A DNA stretch of 64,000 nt from Bifidobacterium tsurumiense (GTDB taxonomy: Bacteria; Actinomycetota; Actinomycetes; Actinomycetales; Bifidobacteriaceae), in assembly GCF_000741765.1 (NCBI RefSeq), contig NZ_JGZU01000011.1, positions 1 to 64,000 on the forward strand, read 5' to 3'. Positions within the stretch are counted from its first letter, which is position 1; every line of letters begins with the position of its first letter. Shown one piece after another: positions 16,009 to 26,432 of the stretch. The notes beneath the pieces were generated by a model that did no database searches, was not told the origin of the DNA, and worked only from the letters and a program-made list of their open reading frames with translations. The position numbers and the translations under genes were made by a program.

Positions 16009-16872
16009 ATGGCCAATACCACTCCGGCAATGGAAGCGCTGAGAAATGCAGAGCAATCGCACCAGGATGCAGTCAAAGCGCATGACAAAGCAGTTTCCCA
16101 AGCTCAGGATGCGGTGCGAAGGGAAGAGAAGGAACATGCCAAGGCGGTAGCGGCAGCTGAGAAGAATCTCGCCGATGCCAAGAAGGCTTTTGCTCAACCC
16201 ACCTACACTTTTGCGGGAACAAAGCTGTTCCCTGATCATGTCGAGGATGGCAAATCCTCTATTTCCCTTGAAGAAGGCATGCTTGTCGAAATCAATGCAT
16301 CTGGTGTGAGCTATACTGCGCCAACCACAAACAGCGAAATCGCGGCAGCCAGTGCGGCTGCTACTGTCATCGCAAGCGATGATGCCATGGAAGGTGCGGA
16401 TGTTGCAGGCAAGCGTAACACCGTGGACGTCAACGGCACCGCGCACGATAGCCGGAACCTCTTCATAACCCTGAGAACTTCCAATAACGCCATGACCATC
16501 ACATGCGATCCTGACAAGGAAAAAGAAGCACGCGATTTCGTCGACAAGGTTGCGCGTGCGGCAGCTGATGTCACAGTGGTCGTGGAACGCCACGAGCAGG
16601 AAATCCAATCTCTGCAGGATGCCATTGAACAGCAGCGAGCCAATACCGAGCTGATCGATGTTGCCAGGCAAAAGCTTCAGGAGGCTGAGCAGGATACTGC
16701 AACAATCGAAGCCACCGCCAAGGCATTTGATGTGGTGAAAGCGGCGACGCCAAAGGAAGACATCCACGCCTACGAAGAGGACAAGCGTCGCAGAAAGTTC
16801 CGCTTGATACTCGGCATCATCATTGCTGTCATTATCGTGGCAGCTGTGATTGCAGGTTTCTTCTTCCTTTGA
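16009..16872 (+). CDS. Tail-anchored coiled-coil membrane protein, unknown function
   Basis: 287 residues. A charged N-terminal coiled coil (about 8-60, Ala/Gln/Lys/Glu-rich) is followed by a globular beta-rich domain (about 65-185; FAGTKLFPDHV, then ISLEEGMLVEINASGVSYT), reminiscent of a bacterial PH-like domain. A second coiled coil spans about 190-235, and a single hydrophobic segment sits at the extreme C-terminus (264-287). No signal peptide, so the protein would face the cytoplasm. ATG 16009 follows GAGAAAGGG. It ends just before a terminator, so it is monocistronic. The PH-like suggestion is weak inference. Confidence 0.75.
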   Translation: MANTTPAMEALRNAEQSHQDAVKAHDKAVSQAQDAVRREEKEHAKAVAAAEKNLADAKKAFAQPTYTFAGTKLFPDHVEDGKSSISLEEGMLVEINASGVSYTAPTTNSEIAAASAAATVIASDDAMEGADVAGKRNTVDVNGTAHDSRNLFITLRTSNNAMTITCDPDKEKEARDFVDKVARAAADVTVVVERHEQEIQSLQDAIEQQRANTELIDVARQKLQEAEQDTATIEATAKAFDVVKAATPKEDIHAYEEDKRRRKFRLILGIIIAVIIVAAVIAGFFFL

Positions 16873-16917
16873 TAACCATTTTGTTCGCTTCACAGCGAAA
16901 TAGTGAGGTGCTAGACC

Positions 16918-16957
16918 AAAATGCCGGTTGCGGTAATGTGACCGGTATTTTGTTATT
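16918..16957 (+). terminator. Rho-independent terminator
   Basis: AAAATGCCGGT (16918-16928) pairs with ACCGGTATTTT (16941-16951), and the second arm supplies the U-rich tail. It sits 46 bases after the stop of the coiled-coil protein gene. Confidence 0.75.
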
Positions 16958-17362
16958 GCACGGGGTATCGGCATAACTTACGTCAAAAATAGACGGCGGG
17001 TTTGAGACAGACACAATACTGCATACGGAGGCTGCGACTTGGATATCATGTCGGTGAGCAATATCATGCGGATCGATAATCGTTCCCGATGAGTCTGTTT
17101 GAAATCTGCCTCGCTTGGAACCTCGTAATGACACAACAAAGTAGCCAAGAATCCATGATCTCCAGAACGAAAATGAATCTCCGGTTAATTCTCCGCACAA
17201 TACATTGAGACACGCCCTATTTGGCTTCGTTGAAGGCGTTTCATCCAAGCTTCTAATGGTACATTTGAGACAAGCGAGTCGAGTCGGTGAGGTTGCCGTA
17301 ACAACGTCGTCACGGCAGCTTACCAGTTCTGATGAAGAGTGAAAGAGCGAAGGAGAACCCTC
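16958..17362. other. Intergenic stretch, nothing recognised
   Basis: 405 bases between the terminator at 16957 and the GTG at 17363. Minus-strand frames here are open by chance and lack ribosome sites. The ribosome site AGGAGA at 17350-17355 belongs to the next gene. Confidence 0.5.
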
Positions 17363-18802
17363 GTGAGTGGTGAAGAATACCGTCAAGACGGTCAACAAGC
17401 TTATGATCCCAACGGCCAGCAATCGTGGCAGACACCGGAAGAGACGCAGCAAGTCGATTCTGCAACAGCACAAGCACCGGTAGATCCGCAAATGGAACCT
17501 GTTCAGGAAGCCGCAACGCAGCAATTCCAGTATGGGTCTCAGCAGCCGCCAATGGATCCGCAACAAACCGTGCAATATCAGCAGGCGCCAGTGGAATATT
17601 CACAACAACCGACACAAACATGGCAGCAAGATCCCAATGGCTACGGAGTCTCGGCATAGCAGCAAGCGGCAGAATGGCAGCCATCAGCGGATCAGAACCA
17701 GGCACAGCCTACGCAATCCATCCCGACCATTGACGCTCCTGGAGTCGCACAGACATCAACCTATCCTGTGAATAATGCTCAGCCGATCAATGCGCCGCAG
17801 ACACAGCAGCCGGTCGATCAGAACGCTTATCTGCAGAATGGCAATCAGCCCAGTCAGTATGTTGCTTCCGGCGCCACTGGTCCTCAGGGAGTGTCGGGCG
17901 CTCTCGGCAGTGTCCCAGCAGGGGTTCCTCCTATGGGTATGCCCCCGCAAGGAGCGTACGGTGCACCGATGCCTGGCCAGCCGCAGAAGCGTAAGAAGGG
18001 CTCTGGTGTCATTATTGGTATTATCGTAGGCGTCATCGTAATAGCCATCATTGCGGCATGTGTCTTCTTCTTCCTGTTCAAGCCGTCTCTGACCGCTCAG
18101 GATTATTTGGAAGCATCGACCAAGCTTGATGACATCAGCAGCGAATATTACGATGTCACTTCCGATATGAGTCAGATGCAATACTACGATGACAGTGATG
18201 TGAACAGCAGTGTCTCCGATCTGAAAGACGGCATCTCCAAGCTGCAGCAAATCGAAGGCGAATTCTCGTCTTTGAAGGCGTATAAGGATGACGAAGTCAA
18301 GCAGGCATATGATACTTACACTGCAAGCAGCAAGCAGTTTACCGATTATATGCTCAAAGTAGCTGAAGCATATCCTGCATTGAAGGCTGTGGAAACATCA
18401 TGCGGTGATACTCCATATGTCTCGATGTATGACAGTGACTTCGCAGATCAATACTCCACATTCCTGTCCTCATGCAAGACCAAGCTTGAGGCGCTGTCCA
18501 ATACCGATGTCCAATCGATCAAGGACTTTGCCACAAGCATGAGCGAATATGCCACCAAGCTCTCGGATATCGTTGACCAACTCAAGGAATTGGGCAATAT
18601 CGATGACATCGAGTATGGGTCAGACCAATACAACAAGCTCAGCGATATTGTGGATGAGTATTACGAGTTGCCATCGACATACGAAGCGACTTCAGATTTC
18701 CAGTCCGCAATCTCCGATGAGCTCAACAAGGTTGATCCTTCTGACGAATTGCAAGCGGTTCAGGATTTGCTCGGCACGAAGATCCAGGAAGCAAAGCGCT
18801 GA
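17363..18802 (+). pseudogene. Gln/Pro-rich single-span membrane protein, split by an in-frame TAG
   Basis: GTG 17363 follows AAGGAGA. The first 98 codons encode a Gln/Pro-rich disordered region, stopped by TAG at 17657-17659. The same frame continues with QQAAEW through a further disordered Pro/Gly/Gln stretch to a KRKK stop-transfer, one membrane helix (about residues 213-238) and an acidic extracellular helical domain of about 240 residues. Reading TAG as CAG gives one 479-residue protein. The layout (disordered cytoplasmic N-terminus, one span, external domain) is common in actinobacterial envelope proteins. GTG 17768 could start a shorter product that still has the helix and external domain. 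Function unknown. Confidence 0.8.
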
Positions 18803-19040
18803 TCGATGGGTCGATAGATCATGCATTCTTGGCAAATGCTTCCATGAGTTTCCTCAAGGATGTCCTAGTAACGGCATAGCAGTGGTTCCGGTCGTTCCGG
18901 ACCGCTGCTTTGTTATACGTCGATATTGGTTTCAGGTCTGAGTTAGTTGTTTCTGTTGCTAGTGAAGTTGCCATATAAGCGCATTTATGGAATTGGACGT
19001 TCATACGTTCTACGAGGAGCCAATACGATACGATGACACT

Positions 19041-20483
19041 ATGAACGCGAGCGATACCGACAATGTTGAATCTGCTGATCTCTGGGATGCACCACAGGCG
19101 ATCAAGCCCTTACATGCCACGGTGATGGTGCCAGGCAGCAAATCGCTATCCAATAGATATCTGATCCTGGCGGCGCTGGGAAACAAGCCCGTGATACTCC
19201 ATGGCTTGTTGCGCTCGCGCGATACATCTTTGATGATGAAAGGGCTTGAGGCCTTAGGCGTGAGCATCGAATTCCCCGATCCATCGGACGAGACGATTGT
19301 GAAGATCGCACCACCTGCAGATGGTCACTTCCGTGGAAATACTTCAGTATTCTGCGGACTGGCTGGGACGGTGATGCGTTTCCTACCTGGTTTGGCAGTA
19401 TTCGCAGATGGACCGGTGCATTTTGACGGTGATAAGCAGGCATATGCACGGCCGATGAAGCCTGTGCTCGATGGCCTGGAACAACTTGGTGCCAGCATTG
19501 AATATGAGGGCGAGGAAGGGTGCCTTCCTTTTACCGTGACTCCGCCGAGTCTTGCGATTCAAGACAAGCAGATGGCGGAAGTTGCCTATGCCGAGGTTTC
19601 TATCGACTCTTCATCCTCTTCGCAATTCATTTCAGGTCTGCTTTTGATGGCCTCCAGGTTGCCTCATGGTCTCCGTCTGACCCATATCGGTGAACATGTG
19701 CCAAGTATGCCTCATATTCAGATGACCATAAGCGATGTGAATGGTGCAGGCGGATCTATTCATATGGATGCTACTAAGACTTGGGTTGTCGAGCCAAAGC
19801 CGTTGCAGCTTCCGAAAACCATTACTATTGAGCCAGACCTATCCAATGCAGCGCCGTTCTTGGGAGCGGCCATGATAGCCGGGGGAAGTGTCAGCATACC
19901 CCGCTGGCCTGTGCGCACAACGCAACCTGGGGGACTGCTTCCCGGTATTTTGCAGTCTATGGGTGCTCGAGTCGATCTTGATGGGAAGCCCTTGCATGAC
20001 GATGGTTCCTTTGCTGCTGATGTTGTGAGTCCAGAACCCAGTGGCACGGAAGTTCACAATGGCATTCTGACTGTAACCGGTACTGGGACCATCCACGGTC
20101 TAGGAAATTACGATATGGCAGCAGCGGGGGAGATTGCGCCCAGCATTGCCGCTTTGGCAGTATTGGCACAAGAACCCACATCGTTGCGAGGAATAGGCCA
20201 TCTCCGTGGCCATGAGACCAATAGACTCGAAGCCTTGGTAAATGAGATTCATCGCCTAGGTGGAAAAGCGACTGAATTGGAAGATGGCATTGCAATAGAG
20301 CCTGTGGATTGGGTTGACCTTCATGGTGAAGTCATGGAATCTTATGCGGATCACCGTATGGCGACATTTGCGGCGATGTTAGGATTGGTGATCCCCGGTA
20401 CGCGTGTAGTCAATATCGGAACGACAAGAAAAACCATTCCTGATTTTCCGGGAATGTGGCGATCCATGCTTGATCAGCAGTAG
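19041..20483 (+). CDS. aroA: 3-phosphoshikimate 1-carboxyvinyltransferase (EPSP synthase)
   Basis: 480 residues. The enzyme joins shikimate-3-phosphate and PEP, the sixth shikimate step. Family motifs: PGSKSLSNRYLILAAL (substrate-binding Lys/Ser), FCGLAGTVMRFLPG, DSSSSSQFISGLLL, DLSNAAPFLGAA, YDMAAAGEIAPS, HETNRLEAL and YADHRMATFAAMLG with a C-terminal TRKTIPDFPGMW. The start is uncertain: ATG 19041 begins closer to the family's usual N-terminus, while ATG 18987 adds 18 residues; neither has a good ribosome site, and the GAGGAG at 19013 is 22 bases from 19041. The gene is apart from the other aro genes at 54-57 kb. Confidence 0.93.
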   Translation: MNASDTDNVESADLWDAPQAIKPLHATVMVPGSKSLSNRYLILAALGNKPVILHGLLRSRDTSLMMKGLEALGVSIEFPDPSDETIVKIAPPADGHFRGNTSVFCGLAGTVMRFLPGLAVFADGPVHFDGDKQAYARPMKPVLDGLEQLGASIEYEGEEGCLPFTVTPPSLAIQDKQMAEVAYAEVSIDSSSSSQFISGLLLMASRLPHGLRLTHIGEHVPSMPHIQMTISDVNGAGGSIHMDATKTWVVEPKPLQLPKTITIEPDLSNAAPFLGAAMIAGGSVSIPRWPVRTTQPGGLLPGILQSMGARVDLDGKPLHDDGSFAADVVSPEPSGTEVHNGILTVTGTGTIHGLGNYDMAAAGEIAPSIAALAVLAQEPTSLRGIGHLRGHETNRLEALVNEIHRLGGKATELEDGIAIEPVDWVDLHGEVMESYADHRMATFAAMLGLVIPGTRVVNIGTTRKTIPDFPGMWRSMLDQQ

Positions 20484-20576
20484 CGCAAAGTGCACGAAAT
20501 AAGGCTATTGAGGAATAGATTGTGTGCAGCGTGAATCGTGCAGTATCGCAATATTCTGTATGAATCAAGATATGAC

Positions 20577-20616
20577 AAAAGGCTGGAGACTCTCTCGTAG
20601 AGGACTCCAGCCTTTT
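20577..20616. terminator. Bidirectional terminator between aroA and ackA
   Basis: AAAAGGCTGGAG and CTCCAGCCTTTT (20577-20588 and 20605-20616) form a 12-bp stem giving a U-run on both strands. It lies between the convergent aroA and ackA genes. Confidence 0.9.
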
Positions 20617-20680
20617 GTATTGCGTCACCACTTATGCAAGCGCATTATTGCGGTTTGCATAAGTGAATTCAACCTGAAAT

Positions 20681-21910
20681 TCAGCGAGTGAATTCGTGAC
20701 CGTAGCTATCCTTGCCAGCCTCAGCAATAGCTGCGGACTTGCGTGCGATGGCCAGCTCTTCGTTCGTCGGGATGACGGTGACGATGACCGAGCTGTCAGG
20801 AGTGGAGATAATGCGTGGTTCCTTGGAGCGAACGGCATTCTTCTCCAGATCCAGCTTGACGCCGAATGCGGCAAGACGCTCGCATACGCGTGCGCGTACG
20901 ATGTCGTCGTTCTCGCCAACACCAGCGGTGAAGGTGATGACATCCACGCCACCCATCTGAGCGGTGTAGTTGCCGATATAACCGACGATACGGTGCACAT
21001 AGACATCGAGAGCGAGCTTGGCGTCCTCATTGCCTTCTTCGATCAGACGATGCACTTCGCGCATATCGCCATAACCGGTCATGCCCATCATGCCGGAACG
21101 CTTGTTGAACAGGGTATCCAACTCATCCACATTCATGTGGGCATTACGAATCAAGTGGAAGACCACAGCAGGATCGATATCGCCGGTGCGGCCACCCATC
21201 ATGAGGCCTTCAAGCGGGGTCAGGCCCATGGAAGTCTCGACAGGCTTGCCGGAGATCTGTGCAGAAGCCGAAGCGCCATTGCCGATATGCAGTACGATCT
21301 GCTTGAGGCCTTCAGCAGGCTTGCCGACGATTTCAGGCACTACGGAACCGATGAACTCGTGAGAAGTGCCGTGAGCGCCGTAACGACGGATATGATACTG
21401 ATCTGCAATGTCCTTGTTCAGAGCATAGGTGCTCGACTCCTTCGGCAAAGCGAAGAAGAAGGAGGAATCGAAGACGAAGACCTGAGGAACGTCAGGCAGC
21501 AATTCGCGCATGACTTCAGCGCCAATGGCCTCTGCCATATTGTGCAACGGTGCCAGAACAGCCAGATCCTTGACCTGACCGATGGTCTTGTTGTTCACCA
21601 GAGCCGGCTTCGGGAAGACAGAGCCACCCTGCACCACGCGGTGTCCGACTGCGACGATTCCTGCTTCATCGAGCTTTGGACCGAATTCATCGAAGAATCC
21701 GAGTACGCGCTTCAGGCCCTGCTCGTGATCGTGAATGGGCTCTTCAAGCTCGTGCTTTTCGCCATTGAACTCGTGCTTGTAGTGTCCGTCGATCGGCTCA
21801 CCGATCTTCTCCACCAGACCAGAAGCCAAGCCCTCGCCGGTTTCAAGATCGACCAGCTGATACTTGATCGAGCTGGAACCAGAATTGATAACAAGGACGG
21901 TTTTCGCCAT
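20681..21910 (-). CDS. ackA: Acetate kinase
   Basis: 409 residues of the acetokinase family. It starts VLVINSGSSSIKYQLVD (phosphate motif) and contains GHRVVQGG, FDSSFFFALPKES, RRYGAHGTSHEF, VLHIGNGASASAQ and TPLEGLMMGGRTGDID, then ITFTAGVGENDD. It converts acetyl phosphate and ADP to acetate and ATP, the energy-yielding end of the bifid shunt. The ATG at 21910 is preceded by GGAGG; an upstream in-frame ATG at 21925 contains that ribosome site and was rejected. It lies 73 bases downstream of pta, probably as one operon. Confidence 0.97.
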   Translation of the reverse strand: MAKTVLVINSGSSSIKYQLVDLETGEGLASGLVEKIGEPIDGHYKHEFNGEKHELEEPIHDHEQGLKRVLGFFDEFGPKLDEAGIVAVGHRVVQGGSVFPKPALVNNKTIGQVKDLAVLAPLHNMAEAIGAEVMRELLPDVPQVFVFDSSFFFALPKESSTYALNKDIADQYHIRRYGAHGTSHEFIGSVVPEIVGKPAEGLKQIVLHIGNGASASAQISGKPVETSMGLTPLEGLMMGGRTGDIDPAVVFHLIRNAHMNVDELDTLFNKRSGMMGMTGYGDMREVHRLIEEGNEDAKLALDVYVHRIVGYIGNYTAQMGGVDVITFTAGVGENDDIVRARVCERLAAFGVKLDLEKNAVRSKEPRIISTPDSSVIVTVIPTNEELAIARKSAAIAEAGKDSYGHEFTR

Positions 21911-21983
21911 TGTGGCATCCTCCATGGGTTATTGAACGTTCGCTATTACGCGACTTTCCAGTGTCTAGGTTACTCGTTGCTTC

Positions 21984-23663
21984 CTACAAAGACTGTGCTT
22001 CGATTGCAGTGAGAGCCACGGTGTTGATGATGTCCTGCACCAGTGCTCCTCGGGATAGGTCGTTCACCGGTCGGTTCAAGCCTTGCAAAATAGGTCCGAC
22101 TGCCAGCGCGCCCGAGGAACGCTGAACTGCCTTGTAACCGATATTTCCCGCACAAAGACTGGGGAATATGAACACATTGACATGTCCTGCAACATCGTTA
22201 TTCGGTGCTTTTGTAGCGGCAACAGTAGGCGACCAGGCGGCATCAAACTGAATGGATCCCACCACATCCAGATCGGGTGCTTTGCTCTTTACAATATTGG
22301 TAGCCTCTTCAACCAGGTCGACATCAGGCCCCTTTCCGGATCCCAGAGTTGAATATGAAAGCATACCAACTTTCGGAGTAAGTCCGAAGGATCGTGCGGT
22401 AGCCGCCGATTGGATGGCGATATCGGCCAGTTGTTCGGCATTGGGGTTGAGATTGATGGCGCAGTCGGCGAAGATCGCCACATGATCCTTGAAGCACATG
22501 ATGAATGAGCCGGAAACCAGCGAAGCGTCAGGCTTTGTCTTGATCACCTGTAGCGCGGGGCGAACCGTATTGGCCGTAGAATTCACGGATCCCGACACCA
22601 GGCCGTCAGCCTTGCCAAGCACCACGAGCATAGTACCGAAATAGCTTGGATCGGCGAGTTGCTTACGTGCCTGTTCTTCGGTCATACCTTTTTTGGCGCG
22701 CAATTCGCATAGCTTCTCAACCATTGGTGTAAGCACTGATTCATCATCCATCGCTTGGAAAGTTGCCTTATCCAAGGATTCGAGCTCAAGCTCCTCAGCT
22801 CGTTTCAGAATCGATTCCTTCTCGCCGACAATGATCAGATTGACGATGTCCCTTTCGAGCAGATAATCGGCTGCCTTGAGAATGCGATCTTCTTCGCCTT
22901 CTGGAAGCACGATTGTGCGCTTGTTCTTCTTCGCCTTGCCTAGGAGACTGTATTGGAAAGCGTATGGGGTGGTGGGGGCGGCAAACGGGGCTTGCAAGGC
23001 ATCCATGAGTTCCTCGGTGGGCACATGATCTGCGAAGGCACGCGTTGCGAGTTCCGGCGCATTATCCTCATCGAAATCCACAAAGGGGATGGTCCACACC
23101 GGAATGTCATATCCGTCAAACGCTTCGAGCAATGGAGCGTGCTGGCTCTCTTCTTTGCAACCGGTGATGAACACGCCGAGCACAGCAGTGCCAGCATCTT
23201 CAACCGTTGCACGGCAGGCTTTCACCGTGGCTTTTACCTGTTCTGGTGTTCGATTGATCGTGCAAACGGCGAGGAAAACCGGCGAACGGAGATCGGCCGC
23301 AACATTGGCATTGAATGCAAAGAGGTCAGGGTCATAGACCGCCGATCGATCAGTGCCGACAATCACCATGGATTCGGGGGAGTACTCTTCAACGATATCT
23401 TCATAGGCGGCAACGATGTCTGCGCGAACGGCTTCTTTGTCTTCACGCACATGGCACATGCAGGTGCCGCGAACATGGGCATTATCCTGCCCTGCATTGG
23501 CTGCATTGAGCAAGATGTCGGTTATCGCGCTGTGCTTACAGGAGGCTGGTCGAAAAACTGCGGTTGTATTGATTGAAGCCAAAGCGTTGACGACGCCCAA
23601 AGCGACGACGTTGCGGCCATTGGCGGCTTCTGGACTGATGATGGTAACGCTGGTAAGACTCAC
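21984..23663 (-). CDS. pta: Phosphate acetyltransferase (long form with DRTGG domain)
   Basis: 559 residues. An N-terminal P-loop-like/DRTGG regulatory part (about 1-225) precedes the PTA_PTB catalytic domain (about 235-555) beginning KRTIVLPEGEEDRILKAA and including GLVSGSVNSTANTVRPALQ, SYSTLGSGKGPDVD and GHVNVFIFPSL. It interconverts acetyl phosphate and acetyl-CoA. Start GTG at 23663 with AGGAGA. The N-terminal domain is shorter than in enterobacterial Pta. It is transcribed ahead of ackA from a recognisable promoter at 23719-23746. Confidence 0.95.
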   Translation of the reverse strand: MSLTSVTIISPEAANGRNVVALGVVNALASINTTAVFRPASCKHSAITDILLNAANAGQDNAHVRGTCMCHVREDKEAVRADIVAAYEDIVEEYSPESMVIVGTDRSAVYDPDLFAFNANVAADLRSPVFLAVCTINRTPEQVKATVKACRATVEDAGTAVLGVFITGCKEESQHAPLLEAFDGYDIPVWTIPFVDFDEDNAPELATRAFADHVPTEELMDALQAPFAAPTTPYAFQYSLLGKAKKNKRTIVLPEGEEDRILKAADYLLERDIVNLIIVGEKESILKRAEELELESLDKATFQAMDDESVLTPMVEKLCELRAKKGMTEEQARKQLADPSYFGTMLVVLGKADGLVSGSVNSTANTVRPALQVIKTKPDASLVSGSFIMCFKDHVAIFADCAINLNPNAEQLADIAIQSAATARSFGLTPKVGMLSYSTLGSGKGPDVDLVEEATNIVKSKAPDLDVVGSIQFDAAWSPTVAATKAPNNDVAGHVNVFIFPSLCAGNIGYKAVQRSSGALAVGPILQGLNRPVNDLSRGALVQDIINTVALTAIEAQSL

Positions 23664-23718
23664 GTTGTCTCCTGTTCAAGTGATGAGGGGTATGACGTCT
23701 ATGTTCATACCGTGAGCC

Positions 23719-23746
23719 ATTCTAGTGCGTTTTTGTTAGCGTTCAA
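23719..23746 (-). promoter_or_regulatory. Promoter of pta-ackA
   Basis: On the minus strand TTGAAC (23746-23741) and TAGAAT (23724-23719) are separated by 16 bases, close to the sigma-70 consensus. The -10 box lies 56 bases upstream of the pta GTG. Confidence 0.6.
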
Positions 23747-23902
23747 CCTAAGTGTTTGGTGTGTCAGTCTACGGAGAGCCTGACGTTGTGAGCAAGGAAT
23801 CACATGCAGATCAGAAGGCTCTGTCGATTGCCACATAGATAAGGTAATTGGAAGAACAAGATAACTGGATAACGAAAAAGGAACAACAATATCAAGATAA
23901 AC

Positions 23903-23933
23903 AAAGGGTTCCGAGCGAAACTCGGAACCCTTC
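23903..23933 (-). terminator. Rho-independent terminator of xfp
   Basis: On the minus strand a 12-bp perfect stem (AAGGGTTCCGAG / CTCGGAACCCTT) with a 5-base loop is followed by TTGTTTATC. It begins 22 bases after the xfp stop. Confidence 0.85.
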
Positions 23934-23954
23934 TTAGGTCAGACAGGTCTGAAC

Positions 23955-26432
23955 TTACTCGTTATCGCCAGCGGTTGCAGCGGTAGCGGTGACAGCACCT
24001 GGCATCTCGGTCTTGACGCCCGGCCACACCCAATCGGTGTAGTCTGGGTGATCGTAACCCTTGTCGACAGCGAACTGGAATGCTTCCTTGCGGAATGCCT
24101 CGAGCTTGTCGATTTCAGCAGCGTACTTGTCAGCGTCGATCATGCGCAGAGCTTCAGCAGTCAGCTCGTAGCGATCGATGTCGTTCACGCGCACCATGTC
24201 GTAAGGCGTGGTGGTGGAACCCTGCTCCTTGTAGCCGTGGACGTTGAAGTTGTCGTGGTTTGGACGATCGAAGATCAGGCCACGCACGTCGTGGGGCATA
24301 GGAGTGATAAGCGAACAGCACCGGCTTGTCTTCGGTGAACAGCTCAGCGAACTCCTCATCGGAGAGGCTTCGTCGTTCTCCTTTGCGGACTGCAGCTTGA
24401 GCAGATCCACAACGTTGACAACCTTGAACTTCACGCCCATCTTGTCGAGCTTGTCGGCAGCGGCCATGAGTTCCTGCTGAGGAACATCGCCAGCAGCAGC
24501 GAGCACAACTTCGACCTCATCATTGGTCTTGGCGTTGGATGCCCACTTCCACTCGGCAGCACCCTTCTCGAGCTCTGCACGAGCCTCGTCGAGGGTCAGC
24601 CAGGTGGCTGCAGGCTGCTTGCCTGCGATGATGGCGTTGATCATGTTGGTGGACTTGTAGGCCTTCTCGGACACTGCGAGCAGCATGTTGGAATCCACTG
24701 GGAAGTAGATGCCGATCACGTGATCGTTGTTGAAGGTCTTGTTCAGCAACAGGGAAGTGACACCCGGATCCTGGTGCGAGAAGCCGTTGTGATCCTGACG
24801 CCACACGTGGGAGGAGACCAGCAAGTTCATGGAGGAGATCGGCTTGCGCCATGGGATCTCACGCACGGTGGCCTCGAGCCACTTGGCGTGCTGGTTCAGC
24901 ATGGAGTCGATCACATGCACGAAGGACTCGTAGGAGCTCCAGATACCGTGGCGACCGGTGAGCAGGTAGCCCTCCAGGAAGCCTTCCATCTGATGCTCGG
25001 ACAGCTGCTCGGTGACCTGACCGGTGACGGCCATGTGCTCGTCCACCTGAGCGGACAGATAGCCGGCGGTCCACTGCTTGTTGGTCACATCGTATGCAGC
25101 CTGCAAACGGTTGGATGCGGTCTCATCCGGTCCGAAGATACGGAAGGAATCCGGGTTCAGCTTGATGATGTCGCGGGTGTAGGTACCCAAAGCGCGGGTG
25201 GCTTCGAGCTGTCCCCAGCCGTGGCCGTACTCGGCAACTTCCTTGACCTCGTAGTCTTCGAGCTTCGGCAGGTTCAGCTCTTCGCGGATACGGCCGCCGT
25301 TGGCGTTCGGGTTCTCGCCGATACGCAGTTCGCCTTCAGGCATGAACTCGGTCACATCGGACTTGATTGCTCCGTTGGCATCGAACAGCTCTTCAGGCTT
25401 GTAGGATTCCAGCCAGTTCTTGAGGACTTCGAAATGAGCCTCGGTGTCGCGAGCGGAAGCCAGCGGCACCTGGTGGGAACGCCATGAACCCTCGGTCTTC
25501 TTGCCATCGATGAACTTCGGGCAGGTCCAGCCCTTAGGAGTGCGGAAGATGATCATCGGGTAGAACGGACGAGTCATATCGTCGGTCTGAGCTGCAGCCT
25601 TGATGTCGCAAATCTCGTCGAAGACGGTCTCGAACAGCTCGGCGAAACGACGGTGGATCGACAGGTGATCCTCATCGTCGAAGCCAGCGACGAACTCGTA
25701 TGGTTCGTAACCCATGCCGTGGAAGAACTCGTGGAGCTCTTCGTCGGAAATGCGGGACAGAATGGTCGGGTTGGCGATCTTGTAACCATTGAGGTGCAGG
25801 ATCGGCAGCACGATACCGTCGGTGCGAGGATTGACGAGCTTGTTGGACTGCCAACCGGTGGCCAGAGGGCCGGTCTCAGCTTCACCATCGCCGACGATGG
25901 CTGGCACGAACAGGCTCGGGTTGTTCATCACAGCGCCGTAAGCGTGTGACAGAGCGTAACCAAGCTCGCCACCTTCGTGGATGGAGCCTGGGGTCTCAGG
26001 TGCATAGTGGGAAGGAATACCGCCCGGATAGGAGAACTGGCGGAAGAACTTCTGCAGACCAGCTTCGTCCTTGGTGATCTCTGGGAAGTACTCGGTGTAG
26101 GTGCCGTCCAGATAGGACTGTGCGGTACCTGCTGGGCCACCGTGGCCCGGTCCCATGATGATCACGGTGTTCTGCTGGTGATCGGCGATCAAACGGTTGA
26201 TGTGGCCGATGAGGAAGTTCAGACCCGGGGTGGTGCCCCAGTGGCCCACGAGTCGGTGCTTCACGTCTTCGCGGGTGAAAGGCTCCTTCATCAGCGGGTT
26301 GCTGCGAAGGTAGATCTGACCGATGGACAGGTAGTTGGCTGCACGCCAGTACTTGTCTACACCGTTGAGGGCTTCCTCGGAAACCGGAGCGTCAAGCTTC
26401 TTCCAAGGGGTGCCAATAACAGGACTCGTCAT
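23955..26432 (-). CDS. xfp: Xylulose-5-phosphate/fructose-6-phosphate phosphoketolase
   Basis: 825 residues, the normal length for bifidobacterial Xfp. ThDP-dependent: [17 protein letters not shown] is the cofactor motif, GPGHGGPA and EGGELGYAL are active-site regions. It splits fructose-6-phosphate or xylulose-5-phosphate with phosphate to acetyl phosphate plus erythrose-4-phosphate or glyceraldehyde-3-phosphate, the key step of the bifid shunt. ATG 26432 follows a duplicated AGGAGTAC ribosome site; a long in-frame extension to 26870 is noncoding. Residues about 689-712 are out of register: after KENDEA the text reads as an unrelated peptide until HDVRGLIF. Reading the alternate frame there gives [20 protein letters not shown], the expected conserved sequence, so a one-base loss near 24367 is compensated by a one-base gain in the GGGG at 24293-24296. 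Confidence 0.95.
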   Translation of the reverse strand: MTSPVIGTPWKKLDAPVSEEALNGVDKYWRAANYLSIGQIYLRSNPLMKEPFTREDVKHRLVGHWGTTPGLNFLIGHINRLIADHQQNTVIIMGPGHGGPAGTAQSYLDGTYTEYFPEITKDEAGLQKFFRQFSYPGGIPSHYAPETPGSIHEGGELGYALSHAYGAVMNNPSLFVPAIVGDGEAETGPLATGWQSNKLVNPRTDGIVLPILHLNGYKIANPTILSRISDEELHEFFHGMGYEPYEFVAGFDDEDHLSIHRRFAELFETVFDEICDIKAAAQTDDMTRPFYPMIIFRTPKGWTCPKFIDGKKTEGSWRSHQVPLASARDTEAHFEVLKNWLESYKPEELFDANGAIKSDVTEFMPEGELRIGENPNANGGRIREELNLPKLEDYEVKEVAEYGHGWGQLEATRALGTYTRDIIKLNPDSFRIFGPDETASNRLQAAYDVTNKQWTAGYLSAQVDEHMAVTGQVTEQLSEHQMEGFLEGYLLTGRHGIWSSYESFVHVIDSMLNQHAKWLEATVREIPWRKPISSMNLLVSSHVWRQDHNGFSHQDPGVTSLLLNKTFNNDHVIGIYFPVDSNMLLAVSEKAYKSTNMINAIIAGKQPAATWLTLDEARAELEKGAAEWKWASNAKTNDEVEVVLAAAGDVPQQELMAAADKLDKMGVKFKVVNVVDLLKLQSAKENDEASPMRSSLSCSPKTSRCCSLITPMPHDVRGLIFDRPNHDNFNVHGYKEQGSTTTPYDMVRVNDIDRYELTAEALRMIDADKYAAEIDKLEAFRKEAFQFAVDKGYDHPDYTDWVWPGVKTEMPGAVTATAATAGDNE

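Noticed and set aside
20696..22012. 438-codon plus-strand frame opposite ackA
   Set aside because: A shadow of the strongly biased ackA codon usage; ackA has all family motifs on the minus strand.
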